Source: JAOARY01 sp045345765
Lineage (GTDB): Bacteria > Bacillota > Clostridia > Peptostreptococcales > Peptostreptococcaceae
Direction: 5' to 3'
Assembly (NCBI GenBank): GCA_045345765.1
Contig: CP148265.1
Span: 868,001-932,000 of the forward strand
DNA: 64,000 bases
Each line of letters starts with the position of its first letter. Position 1 is the stretch's first letter. Shown here in pieces: positions 33,987-42,525 of the stretch. Below the pieces are notes generated by a model. That model was not told the DNA's origin. It worked only from the letters and a program-made list of their open reading frames with translations, and ran no database searches. The translations under genes and the position numbers were made by a program.

Positions 33987-34427
33987 ATGGATAGAACGGT
34001 TACAATCACTTTAACAAAGCAACAATATGAGAATTTAGTAAAACAAGGACATATAGAAAAAAAGAAATTAACAGACGAAGAACTTAATAGTATTGCCAAT
34101 AGAATTAATGGTGGTATTGATATCCCATTCATTGGAGAAGAAGCTGAATTCAAACTTATAAGAAGAGCTGTTGAAATACTTGATAATAATTTATATAATT
34201 ATTTGCCTGATGATTATTATATAATGATAAGAGATATTGAAGATGGCATAAGTCAGGCTGAAGCTGATGTTTTGATAGATAGATTATCTAAAATATGCAA
34301 TAAAGTAATTGATATTCCTTTCTTAGATGAAGATAGTGAATATCATATTATAAATGCATTTATAAGAATATTGATAGTTTCAATGAAGGAAGGAAAGAAA
34401 TTATTATCTTCTAAGCCAAAATATTAA
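33987..34427 (+). CDS. Hypothetical protein with an internal duplication, 146 aa
   Basis: Soluble, acidic protein of unrecognised family. Two halves look alike: residues ~35-65 (NRINGGIDIPFIGEEAEFKL, then IRRAVEIL) and ~104-134 (KICNKVIDIPFLDEDSEYHI, then INAFIRIL), each a short helix, the (I/V)DIPF(I/L) turn, an acidic stretch and a helix. The N-terminus (MDRTVTITLTKQQYENLV) looks like a separate beta-helix element. It is monocistronic with a strong terminator. The spaced acidic residues could bind metal, but this is speculation. Confidence 0.7.
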   Translation: MDRTVTITLTKQQYENLVKQGHIEKKKLTDEELNSIANRINGGIDIPFIGEEAEFKLIRRAVEILDNNLYNYLPDDYYIMIRDIEDGISQAEADVLIDRLSKICNKVIDIPFLDEDSEYHIINAFIRILIVSMKEGKKLLSSKPKY

Positions 34428-34500
34428 TATTCAAAACAAAACAATTCAGATAAAAAAAGATAAAAGATATCTTTATAAAAATAGCTATTATAAATAAAAA

Positions 34501-34523
34501 AAGTGCAGAACCTGCACTTTTTG
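34501..34523. terminator. Bidirectional hairpin terminator
   Basis: AAGTGCAG-AAC-CTGCACTT with A-run before and T-run after. It lies between convergent genes. The preceding AAAAGATATCTTT is a further short dyad. Confidence 0.8.
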
Positions 34524-34581
34524 CCCTTTATTTTATAGGGATGTAAATATACATTTTATTTATATTTTATTTATAATATCA

Positions 34582-35880
34582 CTAACTATTTATCTTAAAC
34601 TTCTTAACTAATCTAACTCCTAATATTCCTCCCAGAGTTAATGATGGCATGAACACCCATCCTGATAAAGACATATTAGTAAGCCCTGAATAAAGTGCTC
34701 CAACATTACATCCAAGGGCAATTCTAGCTCCATACCCCATCAAAATTCCACCTATAGCATAGAAAAATACATCCTTAAGGTCAAAATCTTTTTTGAATTT
34801 AAAGTTACCCGCTAAAAGTAAAGATATTGTTGCACCCAAAAGTATACCCATATTTCTCATCGAACCTGGATCATTTAAAAATCCAGCTTTCATACTCTCC
34901 ATTCTTGAAGCAAACCAAGGCCAAGTAGATACATCTACTATATTTAATGAACCATAGAACCATCCAGCCCATTTTGCAAATATTGCTGTTACACCCCAAG
35001 AAGTTCCTGTTGTAACTAGTATCGAAACAAACATTATCATCAAAAGATTTGCTCCAGTATATAAAGACCATCTTTGAACAAAGAATTTATGATATGTTTC
35101 CTTACTAAAAAATTTATAATCAGAATTTGTTTTTATCTCTTTTTCATGGTCTTTATATTCATCCAATTTTAAAGTATTTTCTTTTCTTCTTTTATCCTCA
35201 TACTTTTTAGCAATTATGTATATAGCTGTGTAGCCTAATAAAGATAATATAACTGTACCAAAATAACCAAAGGCATCAGGCAAATATAGTCTTTTATGTA
35301 TATCAAAAAATATACTATTAGTCCAAAACGGCATATCTTTAGCTCCTATAAGAGCCCCTGTTGAGAAGAAAAATAAAACAATAAGTCCTCTGCCTTCTCC
35401 TTCACCAGCATCTGTTAATGTTCCTGAAGCACAACCTCCACCAAACATCATACCTATACCAAATAATATTCCACCTATTATAGTAGCTAAATTAGCAGGT
35501 TCAACATAATCAGAACCAGGTATTATACTAGCTCCACTTTCAATTGCTCTGTAATATACATCGCCACCTTTTACATATGCACCATAGTGAATAGCTACTG
35601 TTGCTAATAATGATATCGAAAATAAATACATAAGTGCTTTTGCTAACGAACTATCACCATTTACATATAGTTTTCTAACTGCTCCTGCAAATCCAAATCT
35701 CGATCTTTGCATTATATAACCTATTAAAAGTCCGATTATAAGATGCAATGATAATCTATAATCCTTAGCATGTTGCATAAAGCCAAATCCAATAAGAGCA
35801 AATACTAATAGAAAACCTATCAGTATTTGTTTCTTATTAAGATTTATTTTAGCTTCTGTTTGTAATCTTTGTTTTTCCAA
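34582..35880 (-). CDS. YeeE/YedE-family sulfur-compound transporter (full length)
   Basis: 432-aa membrane protein with two homologous halves. Each carries the family Cys/Gly motif: MMFGGGCASGTLTDAGEGEG (~145) and GYGARIALGCNVGALYSGLT (~385), plus SRFGFAGAVRKLY after the second helix. Members move thiosulfate (TsuA) or other reduced sulfur or selenium species through cysteine relays. It follows the CoA-disulfide-reductase/rhodanese gene by 45 nt, so imported or internally formed sulfane sulfur is the likely cargo. Confidence 0.88.
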   Translation of the reverse strand: MEKQRLQTEAKINLNKKQILIGFLLVFALIGFGFMQHAKDYRLSLHLIIGLLIGYIMQRSRFGFAGAVRKLYVNGDSSLAKALMYLFSISLLATVAIHYGAYVKGGDVYYRAIESGASIIPGSDYVEPANLATIIGGILFGIGMMFGGGCASGTLTDAGEGEGRGLIVLFFFSTGALIGAKDMPFWTNSIFFDIHKRLYLPDAFGYFGTVILSLLGYTAIYIIAKKYEDKRRKENTLKLDEYKDHEKEIKTNSDYKFFSKETYHKFFVQRWSLYTGANLLMIMFVSILVTTGTSWGVTAIFAKWAGWFYGSLNIVDVSTWPWFASRMESMKAGFLNDPGSMRNMGILLGATISLLLAGNFKFKKDFDLKDVFFYAIGGILMGYGARIALGCNVGALYSGLTNMSLSGWVFMPSLTLGGILGVRLVKKFKINS

Positions 35881-35925
35881 AATAAATCCTCCTTGTACAA
35901 AATTTTTGTACTTTTTTAATTATTT

Positions 35926-37620
35926 TTATTCAAAATTATATCCAGTAACTATTTCTTCTCTACCAGTTGTTTTGTCATTAAAATACTCATAGAAACACAG
36001 TCCCATAAATCCACCAGATATATTATAAACCTTGTCATAACCTAAATGTTTAAGTGCCATAACTGCATTATAACTTCTTTGACCACTTCTACAATGTAGA
36101 TAAACTTCTTTATCCATTGGTATTTCATCTAATCTCTTTCTTAATTGGCTAAGAGGTATATTATTAGCAACTTTGATATGACTTTCTTCATACTCATCTT
36201 CTTCTCTTACATCAATTATGATTTTATTTTCTTCTATAAGATTTCTAACATCGCTTGCGTGAACTTGTTCAAAAGATTTGTGAAGTATATTTGAACCTAC
36301 ATAACCAGCAAAATTAACTACATCCTTTGCTGTTCCAAAAGGTGGCGCATAACAAAGTTCTAAATCTCTTAAATCATCTATTTTAGCATTGAATTTAATA
36401 GCTGTTGCAATAACATCTATTCTCTTATCAACATTACCTTTACCAATTGCTTGAGCACCCAAAACTTTTCCTGTAGGAATTTCAAATAATAATTTAAAAT
36501 GTAAACTTTCACTTTCAGGCATTAATCCAACCATATCTGAAGGTATTACTTTTACAACTTCATAATCAATATCCAAATTAAGAGCCTTTATCATACCTTC
36601 ATTTAGACCTGTTGATGCTCCATTATAATCAAATACCTTTATAGCTGAAGAACCTATAAATCCAGTATTATCAACTTTTCTTCCGTGAATGTGGTCAGCA
36701 ACTGCTCTAGCTTGTTTTTGAGCTGGTCCTGCAAGTGGTAATTTAGTGTATTTTTTAGTAAGTGCGTGATATACCTCTATTGCATCACCAACTGCATATA
36801 TATCTTTATCAATTGTTTGATAGTTTTGATCAACCTTAATAGCACCCGTTTGACCTATTAAAAGTCCTGCTTCTTTTGCTAATTTAGTTTCAGGAAGAAC
36901 ACCAATAGCCATAACTACTGTTGATGCATCTATTTTCTTTCCAGATTCTAATACAACCTTATTTTCTTCAAATTCTAATACCTTATCATTAACTACAAGG
37001 TTAATTCCTTTATCATGTAATTCTTTATGAAGTATTTGAACCATATCATAATCAAAAGGTCTCATTATTTGATTCATAGCCTCTATTAAAGTAACATTAT
37101 ATCCAGCTTCCTTAAGATTCTCACAAGCTTCAACACCTATGAATCCCCCACCAATAACAGCGATATCTTTAGTCTTTGCTATTTTAACAAACTCGTCTAA
37201 TTTTTTTATATCTATAACATTTCTTATTGAGAATGTATTTACTTTTTCGATTCCTTTAATCATTGGAAGAATAGGACTTGCCCCTGGAGAAAGAATTAAT
37301 TTATCATAGCTTTCTTTGTATTCTTCATTTGTTAATGTATTTTTTATTAATATCTGCTTGTTATCTCTATCTATAGACATAACCTCATTATTAACTCTCG
37401 CTTCAATATTATATTGATTTTTAAATTTTTCTGGTGTCATAAGCACTAAATCATCTGAATTTTCAACAGTTTTGCTAAGATGATATGGTAAACAACAGTT
37501 AGAAAAAGATACATGAGGCCCTCTTTCAAACATTATAATTTCATCATTTTCATTTAATCTTCTTAATCTAGCTGCACTTGAAGCTCCACCAGCTACTCCA
37601 CCTACTATTAATACTTTCAT
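35926..37620 (-). CDS. CoA-disulfide/persulfide reductase fused to rhodanese
   Basis: 564 aa. FAD domain with VGGVAGGASSAARLRRLN (~7-24), active-site region SFSNCCLPYHL (Cys42; the usual Gly after it is Cys43), NAD motif IAVIGGGFIGVEACENL (~152), second FAD motif DIYAVGDAIEV (~275), a dimerisation domain, and a C-terminal rhodanese (~465-555) with active Cys in HCRSGQRS. This fusion is known as NADH-dependent persulfide or polysulfide reductase, releasing sulfide from sulfane sulfur. It is the first gene of an operon with the YeeE/YedE transporter and divergent from a LysR regulator. Confidence 0.92.
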   Translation of the reverse strand: MKVLIVGGVAGGASSAARLRRLNENDEIIMFERGPHVSFSNCCLPYHLSKTVENSDDLVLMTPEKFKNQYNIEARVNNEVMSIDRDNKQILIKNTLTNEEYKESYDKLILSPGASPILPMIKGIEKVNTFSIRNVIDIKKLDEFVKIAKTKDIAVIGGGFIGVEACENLKEAGYNVTLIEAMNQIMRPFDYDMVQILHKELHDKGINLVVNDKVLEFEENKVVLESGKKIDASTVVMAIGVLPETKLAKEAGLLIGQTGAIKVDQNYQTIDKDIYAVGDAIEVYHALTKKYTKLPLAGPAQKQARAVADHIHGRKVDNTGFIGSSAIKVFDYNGASTGLNEGMIKALNLDIDYEVVKVIPSDMVGLMPESESLHFKLLFEIPTGKVLGAQAIGKGNVDKRIDVIATAIKFNAKIDDLRDLELCYAPPFGTAKDVVNFAGYVGSNILHKSFEQVHASDVRNLIEENKIIIDVREEDEYEESHIKVANNIPLSQLRKRLDEIPMDKEVYLHCRSGQRSYNAVMALKHLGYDKVYNISGGFMGLCFYEYFNDKTTGREEIVTGYNFE

Positions 37621-37943
37621 TTTAATCCTCCTATAATACTCTTTTTTATAAATAACTCAACTTTTTACACTATTAATTTAATAAAATTTTTTGTACTTTA
37701 TATTTATACTTTATAATCATAGATTTTAATTTTTAATATTATTATGTATAATAAAAATATTAAAGATTGAAAAAATTAATAATTTTATTTAAAATCTAAT
37801 ATGTATTTTATAAAAAATATTTGTAGTAAAACTTGTTAATTTTCTCTCAATTTCAATTATAAATTAAACTCTTATGCTTGCATAATAAGCAACACTTATA
37901 CTATATAAGAGTTATTTATATCAAAATCTTAGGATGTGAATTT
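37621..37943. promoter_or_regulatory. Divergent control region with LysR-type dyads
   Basis: The 323-nt stretch is otherwise featureless AT-rich DNA. At 37867-37913 AACTCTTAT pairs with ATAAGAGTT, and inside are CTTAT-N9-ATAAG (37871-37889) and CTTAT-N5-ATAAG (37895-37909). The first has the spacing of a classic LysR-type binding site. The site lies 30-75 nt before the LysR start, suiting autoregulation and control of the sulfur operon. Confidence 0.5.
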
Positions 37944-38837
37944 ATGAATTTAGAATACTTAAAATCATTTTACGAAACTGTAAATCAAAACAGTATATCT
38001 AAAGCAGCTAAAGAACTTCATTTAACTCAACCCGCACTTAGTTTACAACTAAAAAATCTTGAAAAAGAATTAAATGCAAAACTTCTAATAAGAAGTAATA
38101 AGGGTGTTAGTTTAACTGATGAAGGACAGGTTGTTTATGATTATGCTAATACATTATTATCTATACAAGGTAATATCAAAAGGGATTTGATAAACTTAAA
38201 GCAAGAAGTTCCAACACTTATAATAGGTTCTTGTAAAAGTGTCGGTGAATATGCATTGCCTTGTAGTATCTATACTTTTAAAAAACTTCATAAAGAAGTT
38301 GATATAAATATGCAAGTTAGTAATTCTATATCAGTTTTAAATCAACTAAAAAATCATGAAATAAATATAGGCATAATTCAAATAGATGCAGTAGATTATG
38401 ATGATATAAAGACTCAAAAAATAGTATCTGATGAACTTGTTCTTATAGGTTCTTATAAAAAAGATAGTACAAAAATAGATTTAGAAGAATTAAAGCAAAT
38501 TCCTATAATTCTAAGAGAAGATGATTCAGGCAGTAAAATTATATTGCAAAAAGCTTTGAAAGAAAAAAATATAGATATAAATGAATTAAATATCATATAT
38601 TCGCTAAATTCTATTGAAGCTATAAAATCTTCAATAATATCAAAAAAGGGCTTTGCATTCTTGCCTAAATTATCTATAATGCAAGAACTTAAAGAAAATT
38701 GGGTGAGTATTATAGATATAAATGATTTAGATATTTCTTTTGAATACTTCATAGCTTCAAGAAAAAATTATAAATTTTCTTCTTATGAAGAGGATTTTAT
38801 AGATTTTATTATATCTAGTAAAAGAGGATTTTGTTAA
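37944..38837 (+). CDS. LysR-family transcriptional regulator
   Basis: 298 aa from ATG 37944 (SD AGGATGTG). The open frame extends to 37878, but that extension overlaps the operator-like dyads. The N-terminal winged HTH is typical (LEYLKSFYETVNQNSISKAA, then HLTQPALSLQLKNLEKEL). The C-terminal effector domain (~90-295) is of the CysB/CysL/YeiE kind. It is divergent from the persulfide-reductase/YeeE operon and near the split YeeE-TusA operon, so a sulfur-metabolism role is likely; the inducer is unknown. Confidence 0.88.
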   Translation: MNLEYLKSFYETVNQNSISKAAKELHLTQPALSLQLKNLEKELNAKLLIRSNKGVSLTDEGQVVYDYANTLLSIQGNIKRDLINLKQEVPTLIIGSCKSVGEYALPCSIYTFKKLHKEVDINMQVSNSISVLNQLKNHEINIGIIQIDAVDYDDIKTQKIVSDELVLIGSYKKDSTKIDLEELKQIPIILREDDSGSKIILQKALKEKNIDINELNIIYSLNSIEAIKSSIISKKGFAFLPKLSIMQELKENWVSIIDINDLDISFEYFIASRKNYKFSSYEEDFIDFIISSKRGFC

Positions 38838-38856
38838 AAATATTAAAATAAAAAAT

Positions 38857-38956
38857 ATGGGCTATCACATTAAGAAATTCAGCTATAATATAGTATGTTC
38901 TAAATTAAAACAAACATAATATGCTGTTGAATTTTCTTTTTATTTGACAGCCCATA
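38857..38956. repeat. Long hairpin element, bidirectional terminator (family copy 3)
   Basis: Outer arms TATGGGCT and AGCCCATA; internal core AGCTATAATAT ... AACATAATATGCTGTTG. It is clearly related to the element at 1974-2069 along most of its length. It lies between convergent genes. Confidence 0.65.
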
Positions 38957-38987
38957 AAATTTTCTATTATTTTTTTAATAAATTTTT

Positions 38988-39545
38988 TTATTTCAATATT
39001 TCTCTTAATTTTATAATAAGATTACTTTTCACAGAAATAGGATTTATAATTTCTAAATCATTTATAATCTTATTTGTTTTTTTGACTAACACATTTTTAA
39101 GTAAATTATAGGAAATTTTTTCTTCCCAAAATACTTTATCTATATTTTGCAAATATGCTGTTGATATTAATTCTTTAGGGAAATTCTTTTTAGTAATAAC
39201 CAATTTGACAACTAAGTCATCATCTTTTCTATCAAAAACAAACCATTTTTTATCTCTATCTGGAATAGCCATTATAACATGATTGTTTTTTTCTAATGTT
39301 AGAATAGATTTATTTAACATCAAAAACCAAAAGATTAATAATTCATTATACATTTTAATTTTTTCATCTACATATCCTATACCATTTTCACCAATTTTGA
39401 TTTCAAATTGCCCCTCTAAACATGTAAAATCATCAATATTTCCAATATTTAAATTCTTAATAAATTTAATATCATCTTCTAATATATTATATTTTATATC
39501 TAACAATTTTACCTCCCAAAGTTCAAAATCACTTAATTCAAACAT
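38988..39545 (-). CDS. Hypothetical cytoplasmic protein, 185 aa
   Basis: No signal peptide or membrane segment and no family recognised. It mixes beta strands (residues ~8-90) with an aromatic-rich middle and a helical Lys-rich C-terminus (IINDLEIINPISVKSNLIIK). It lies 91 nt after the split YeeE operon on the same strand, ending at the 38857 hairpin, so it may be the last gene of that operon. An immunity-like or regulatory protein is possible, but nothing supports a choice. Confidence 0.6.
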   Translation of the reverse strand: MFELSDFELWEVKLLDIKYNILEDDIKFIKNLNIGNIDDFTCLEGQFEIKIGENGIGYVDEKIKMYNELLIFWFLMLNKSILTLEKNNHVIMAIPDRDKKWFVFDRKDDDLVVKLVITKKNFPKELISTAYLQNIDKVFWEEKISYNLLKNVLVKKTNKIINDLEIINPISVKSNLIIKLREILK

Positions 39546-39636
39546 CTCTATGTTTTTACCCTATCTAAATATCATTTACTAAAAATATATTTTTTATCTT
39601 TCAAAAAAGAACCTAAAACATCTAAAAAAATACTTA

Positions 39637-40170
39637 TTAAATCAAATATTTAATAAGTATTTTAAGCCCTATATAAACCCCTAAGAATGTGAATATTCCA
39701 AACACCCATGCATGTAAAGAAAATGATGGTATTCCACTAAAGAATGCTCCTATATTACAACCAACCGCAAGCCTAGTTCCATACCCCATCAAAATTCCAC
39801 CTACTAATGCCATTAGAAGTTGTTTTTTATTTTTTATTCTTTTTAATTTAAATTCACAAGCAAGTAAAGTTGCTATTAATGAACCTAATAATACTCCAAT
39901 ATTAAGTATGGTATATCTATTAAAAACAAGTGATTTTGATTCTATAATAGGCTCATAATATGATTTGAAATGAAAAAAATACTCCCAACTTAAAGCATCT
40001 ATATTAAAAAGTCTTAAGAATTTAACACCCCAAAGCAAAAATCCACTTGTTATTTGCCAACTCATACCACTAAAAGCTAGAAGTATTATATTTAATATCC
40101 CTAAAATCAAGCCTCCTACAATATACGGCATAGGTTTTTTAAAAAATTTCAAAATAATAATCGCCCCCAT
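39637..40170 (-). CDS. YeeE/YedE transporter, C-terminal half as a separate gene
   Basis: 177 aa, about five helices. GYGTRLAVGCNIGAFFSGIP (~135) is the second-half Cys motif of the family and matches the end of the 432-aa protein at 34582 (GYGARIALGCNVGALYSGLT). With the N-terminal half at 40411 it would rebuild a complete transporter. It starts in a one-base TAATG overlap with the tusA stop, so it is translationally coupled to tusA. Confidence 0.85.
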   Translation of the reverse strand: MGAIIILKFFKKPMPYIVGGLILGILNIILLAFSGMSWQITSGFLLWGVKFLRLFNIDALSWEYFFHFKSYYEPIIESKSLVFNRYTILNIGVLLGSLIATLLACEFKLKRIKNKKQLLMALVGGILMGYGTRLAVGCNIGAFFSGIPSFSLHAWVFGIFTFLGVYIGLKILIKYLI

Positions 40171-40397
40171 TACCTTGTCTTTTTGATATAAATTTCTATA
40201 TCCAAATTATCAAGTTCCACAATTTCATATTCATAATTATTTTTATCCGCCCACTCACCTATATTTTCGCAAACACAACTATTATTTGCTTTTATTATTA
40301 CAATATCGCCGACTTTCATATTTTTCATTTCTTTCATCGTCTTTAATAGAGGAATCGGACACACCTCATACAAACAATCAATCTCTTTTATAGCCAT
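40170..40397 (-). CDS. tusA: TusA-family sulfur carrier
   Basis: 75 aa, a complete small alpha/beta SirA/TusA domain with the CPxP motif (EVCPIPLLKTMKEM; Cys13 carries the persulfide). Additional cysteines at 8, 41 and 43 (SCVC) are unusual. It lies between the two halves of a YeeE/YedE transporter, 13 nt after the N-half gene. TusA-like partners receive sulfur from YeeE transporters (YeeE-YeeD/TsuA-TsuB), so it is the probable intracellular acceptor. Confidence 0.88.
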   Translation of the reverse strand: MAIKEIDCLYEVCPIPLLKTMKEMKNMKVGDIVIIKANNSCVCENIGEWADKNNYEYEIVELDNLDIEIYIKKTR

Positions 40398-40410
40398 CTT
40401 TTCTCTCCAT

Positions 40411-41082
40411 TTAATTTTTATCTTGATATAATTTCAAAAATACATAAATAATTATTAGTACTATTAATTGAATTATTAATACCAAATTAGGATTTAAATA
40501 TTTCATAAAATAAATTACTTTAGCATTTTTGATAAAATTAATATACCAAAAAGAATAATTTTTTGCACCTATTAAAGTCCCTATGATAAATCCTATTATA
40601 GCAACCAAAAACACCAAATTACCTTCGCCAAATTTATATAATACACCTGAAGCACAGCCACCAGAAAGAACTGTTCCTATTCCAAATAAAAATGCACCAA
40701 TCATAGTGTGTATACCAACTGCATTAATTTCACCAGGAATAATACTATAATTTATATTGGATATATTTAAATATTTTATTTGTATAAAATAAAATCCAAT
40801 CGTACTTATTATAAGTGCTAAAATCAAGCCTCTTAAAATCTTTGTATTTTTAAATAATATTGGATCTTTGAATGCTGATGCAAAACAAAATCTTGATTTT
40901 CTTAATGTAAACCCAATTAAACATCCTATAAATAATGAAATCCCATAAAATTCATTTTTAAAATATAAAAAAATACTCAAAATAAAAACAAAGAAAAATA
41001 AAATTAAACCTATGAAAAATTGTTTTTTATCTGTTTTTTTAGCTTGTTTTCTCCTTTGCTTTATTAGCTCTTGCATATCCAT
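40411..41082 (-). CDS. YeeE/YedE transporter, N-terminal half as a separate gene
   Basis: 223 aa with ~5 helices. SRFCFASAFKDPILF follows helix 2 and FGIGTVLSGGCASGVLYKFG (~137) is the first-half Cys motif, matching GGGCASGTLTDAGEG of the 34582 protein. It lacks the second half, supplied by the 39637 gene. It overlaps the AGCS gene by 44 nt and precedes tusA by 13 nt. SD AAGGGG before ATG 41082. Confidence 0.86.
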   Translation of the reverse strand: MDMQELIKQRRKQAKKTDKKQFFIGLILFFFVFILSIFLYFKNEFYGISLFIGCLIGFTLRKSRFCFASAFKDPILFKNTKILRGLILALIISTIGFYFIQIKYLNISNINYSIIPGEINAVGIHTMIGAFLFGIGTVLSGGCASGVLYKFGEGNLVFLVAIIGFIIGTLIGAKNYSFWYINFIKNAKVIYFMKYLNPNLVLIIQLIVLIIIYVFLKLYQDKN

Positions 41083-42385
41083 TTTGATTTTCCCCTTTAA
41101 TTATAAACTTATATGCATATTTGGAAACAAACATATAGATTGCAGCTATATTAATACCACTAACTACAAACATAAGTAAATCAGCAATATCAAATACTAT
41201 AGTAAAATTACTTATACTTAAAAACCCAGCCAAAGTAAGTAAAATCATATAAAGTATTATACTTTGTTCCTCTTTGATATCAAAACTATTTTTCAAAAAA
41301 TGATAAGAACCTAAAATCGTTGTAAATCCTGAACTTACAAAGAATAATACCATTACTATAACTCCACCAAGACCTAATATCTTATATATTGAATCTATAT
41401 ATACATTAATTCTTTCCATAGAATTTGAACTTATATCTAAATTATACATATTATTTGCGTAAGAAAAAATATAAGAAGTTATAAATACAGCAATAAATAA
41501 AGTACATATACTTGCAAATACTTGAATTAATGCTTCTTTTTTAGGGTTATTTGTAGATTCTAATGAAGACAGTGAACTCGTGCCAAGCGCAGTTTCACTA
41601 GTTTGAATAATTCTTTGAAATCCAACCAAAAATCCAATTGGTAATCCAATGAAAAATGATTTTGGATTAAGAAAATCTTTAATTACTAAATTAAAATACT
41701 TCGGTATAAAATTAGAAGTTTTGCTTAGAAATATCATAAACATAATTACATATAAAAATATAACTATAGATATTGTAGATGCTAAAACATTTGCAAACAA
41801 TTCATGATTTTTTGTGATTATTACAGAGAAAATTAAGATTAGTATTGGTACTACTAAGAAGAAAAATAAATTTAAATTGCTTATTTGCAAAGAAAAGTTA
41901 TCAAACACAAAAATTTTACTGACAGTTAAAATACCACTAAATTGAAAACCAACAAAACCAAAACAATATAATAAAACCAAAGATAAGGTATATATAAATC
42001 CAAGTTTTTTGTTCAAACTAAACGCTATAAATTCTCTTGGTGATTTATTTGTTAACTTTGTAAAAAACACTTCAAAATAAGTTATCGGAAGTAATATCAA
42101 ACTACCAAGAAAAACCCAAAGCAATATTCCTTCACCCATATGATTCTTATTAGAAATCTTATACATTGCAGCCAATACACCAATTATAGCTCCTGTTCCA
42201 ACCTTTGATGATAAAGATATAAAAAACGAATTTTTGTAATCCTTAAAACCATTATTATCTTCAAATTTTAAATTCTTTATAAGTTTAAAAGATTTAAAAC
42301 TAAGAATCACTCCTAAAATTAAGACTATTGGCAAAAATAAATTCCATAAATATTTACTTAAAAATCCTACTAACTGATTTAAAAT
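41039..42385 (-). CDS. AGCS-family sodium/amino-acid symporter
   Basis: About 448 aa with ~11 helices. SSKVGTGAIIGVLAAMYKIS and QTSETALGTSSLSSLE are the AGCS signatures (GxGxI.G and SNEAGxGSxPxxxA equivalents). The first ordinary start is TTG 42334, but AAGGAG (42399-42394) lies 8 nt before an ATT at 42385 in the same frame. Starting there restores the first membrane helix (LNQLVGFLSKYLWNLFLPIV). ATT is a rare start codon, so this is an inference. It is the first gene of the split YeeE-TusA operon, so a sulfur amino acid such as cysteine is a possible substrate. Confidence 0.8.
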   Translation of the reverse strand: MLNQLVGFLSKYLWNLFLPIVLILGVILSFKSFKLIKNLKFEDNNGFKDYKNSFFISLSSKVGTGAIIGVLAAMYKISNKNHMGEGILLWVFLGSLILLPITYFEVFFTKLTNKSPREFIAFSLNKKLGFIYTLSLVLLYCFGFVGFQFSGILTVSKIFVFDNFSLQISNLNLFFFLVVPILILIFSVIITKNHELFANVLASTISIVIFLYVIMFMIFLSKTSNFIPKYFNLVIKDFLNPKSFFIGLPIGFLVGFQRIIQTSETALGTSSLSSLESTNNPKKEALIQVFASICTLFIAVFITSYIFSYANNMYNLDISSNSMERINVYIDSIYKILGLGGVIVMVLFFVSSGFTTILGSYHFLKNSFDIKEEQSIILYMILLTLAGFLSISNFTIVFDIADLLMFVVSGINIAAIYMFVSKYAYKFIIKGENQNGYARANKAKEKTS

Positions 42386-42477
42386 ACTATCAACTCCTTA
42401 AAATTTTACTATGTATTTATTTTTTTAATATATAGTTGAATTTTAATTATATCAAAAAAAATAAATTTTTCAAAAAT

Positions 42478-42523
42478 AAAAGCTGTATTAAAATAAATTT
42501 TACTTATTTTAATACAGCTTTTT
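42478..42523. terminator. 19-bp hairpin terminator after the chemoreceptor gene
   Basis: AAAAGCTGTATTAAAATAA pairs exactly with TTATTTTAATACAGCTTTT, with a 7-nt loop and flanking A- and T-runs. Confidence 0.85.
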
Positions 42524-42525
42524 AT

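Noticed and set aside
37878..37943. Longer LysR start at 37878
   Set aside because: The extension (MHNKQHLYYIRVIYIKILGC) is unlike LysR N-termini and overlaps operator-like dyads, while ATG 37944 has an SD and the usual MNLEYLKSF start.
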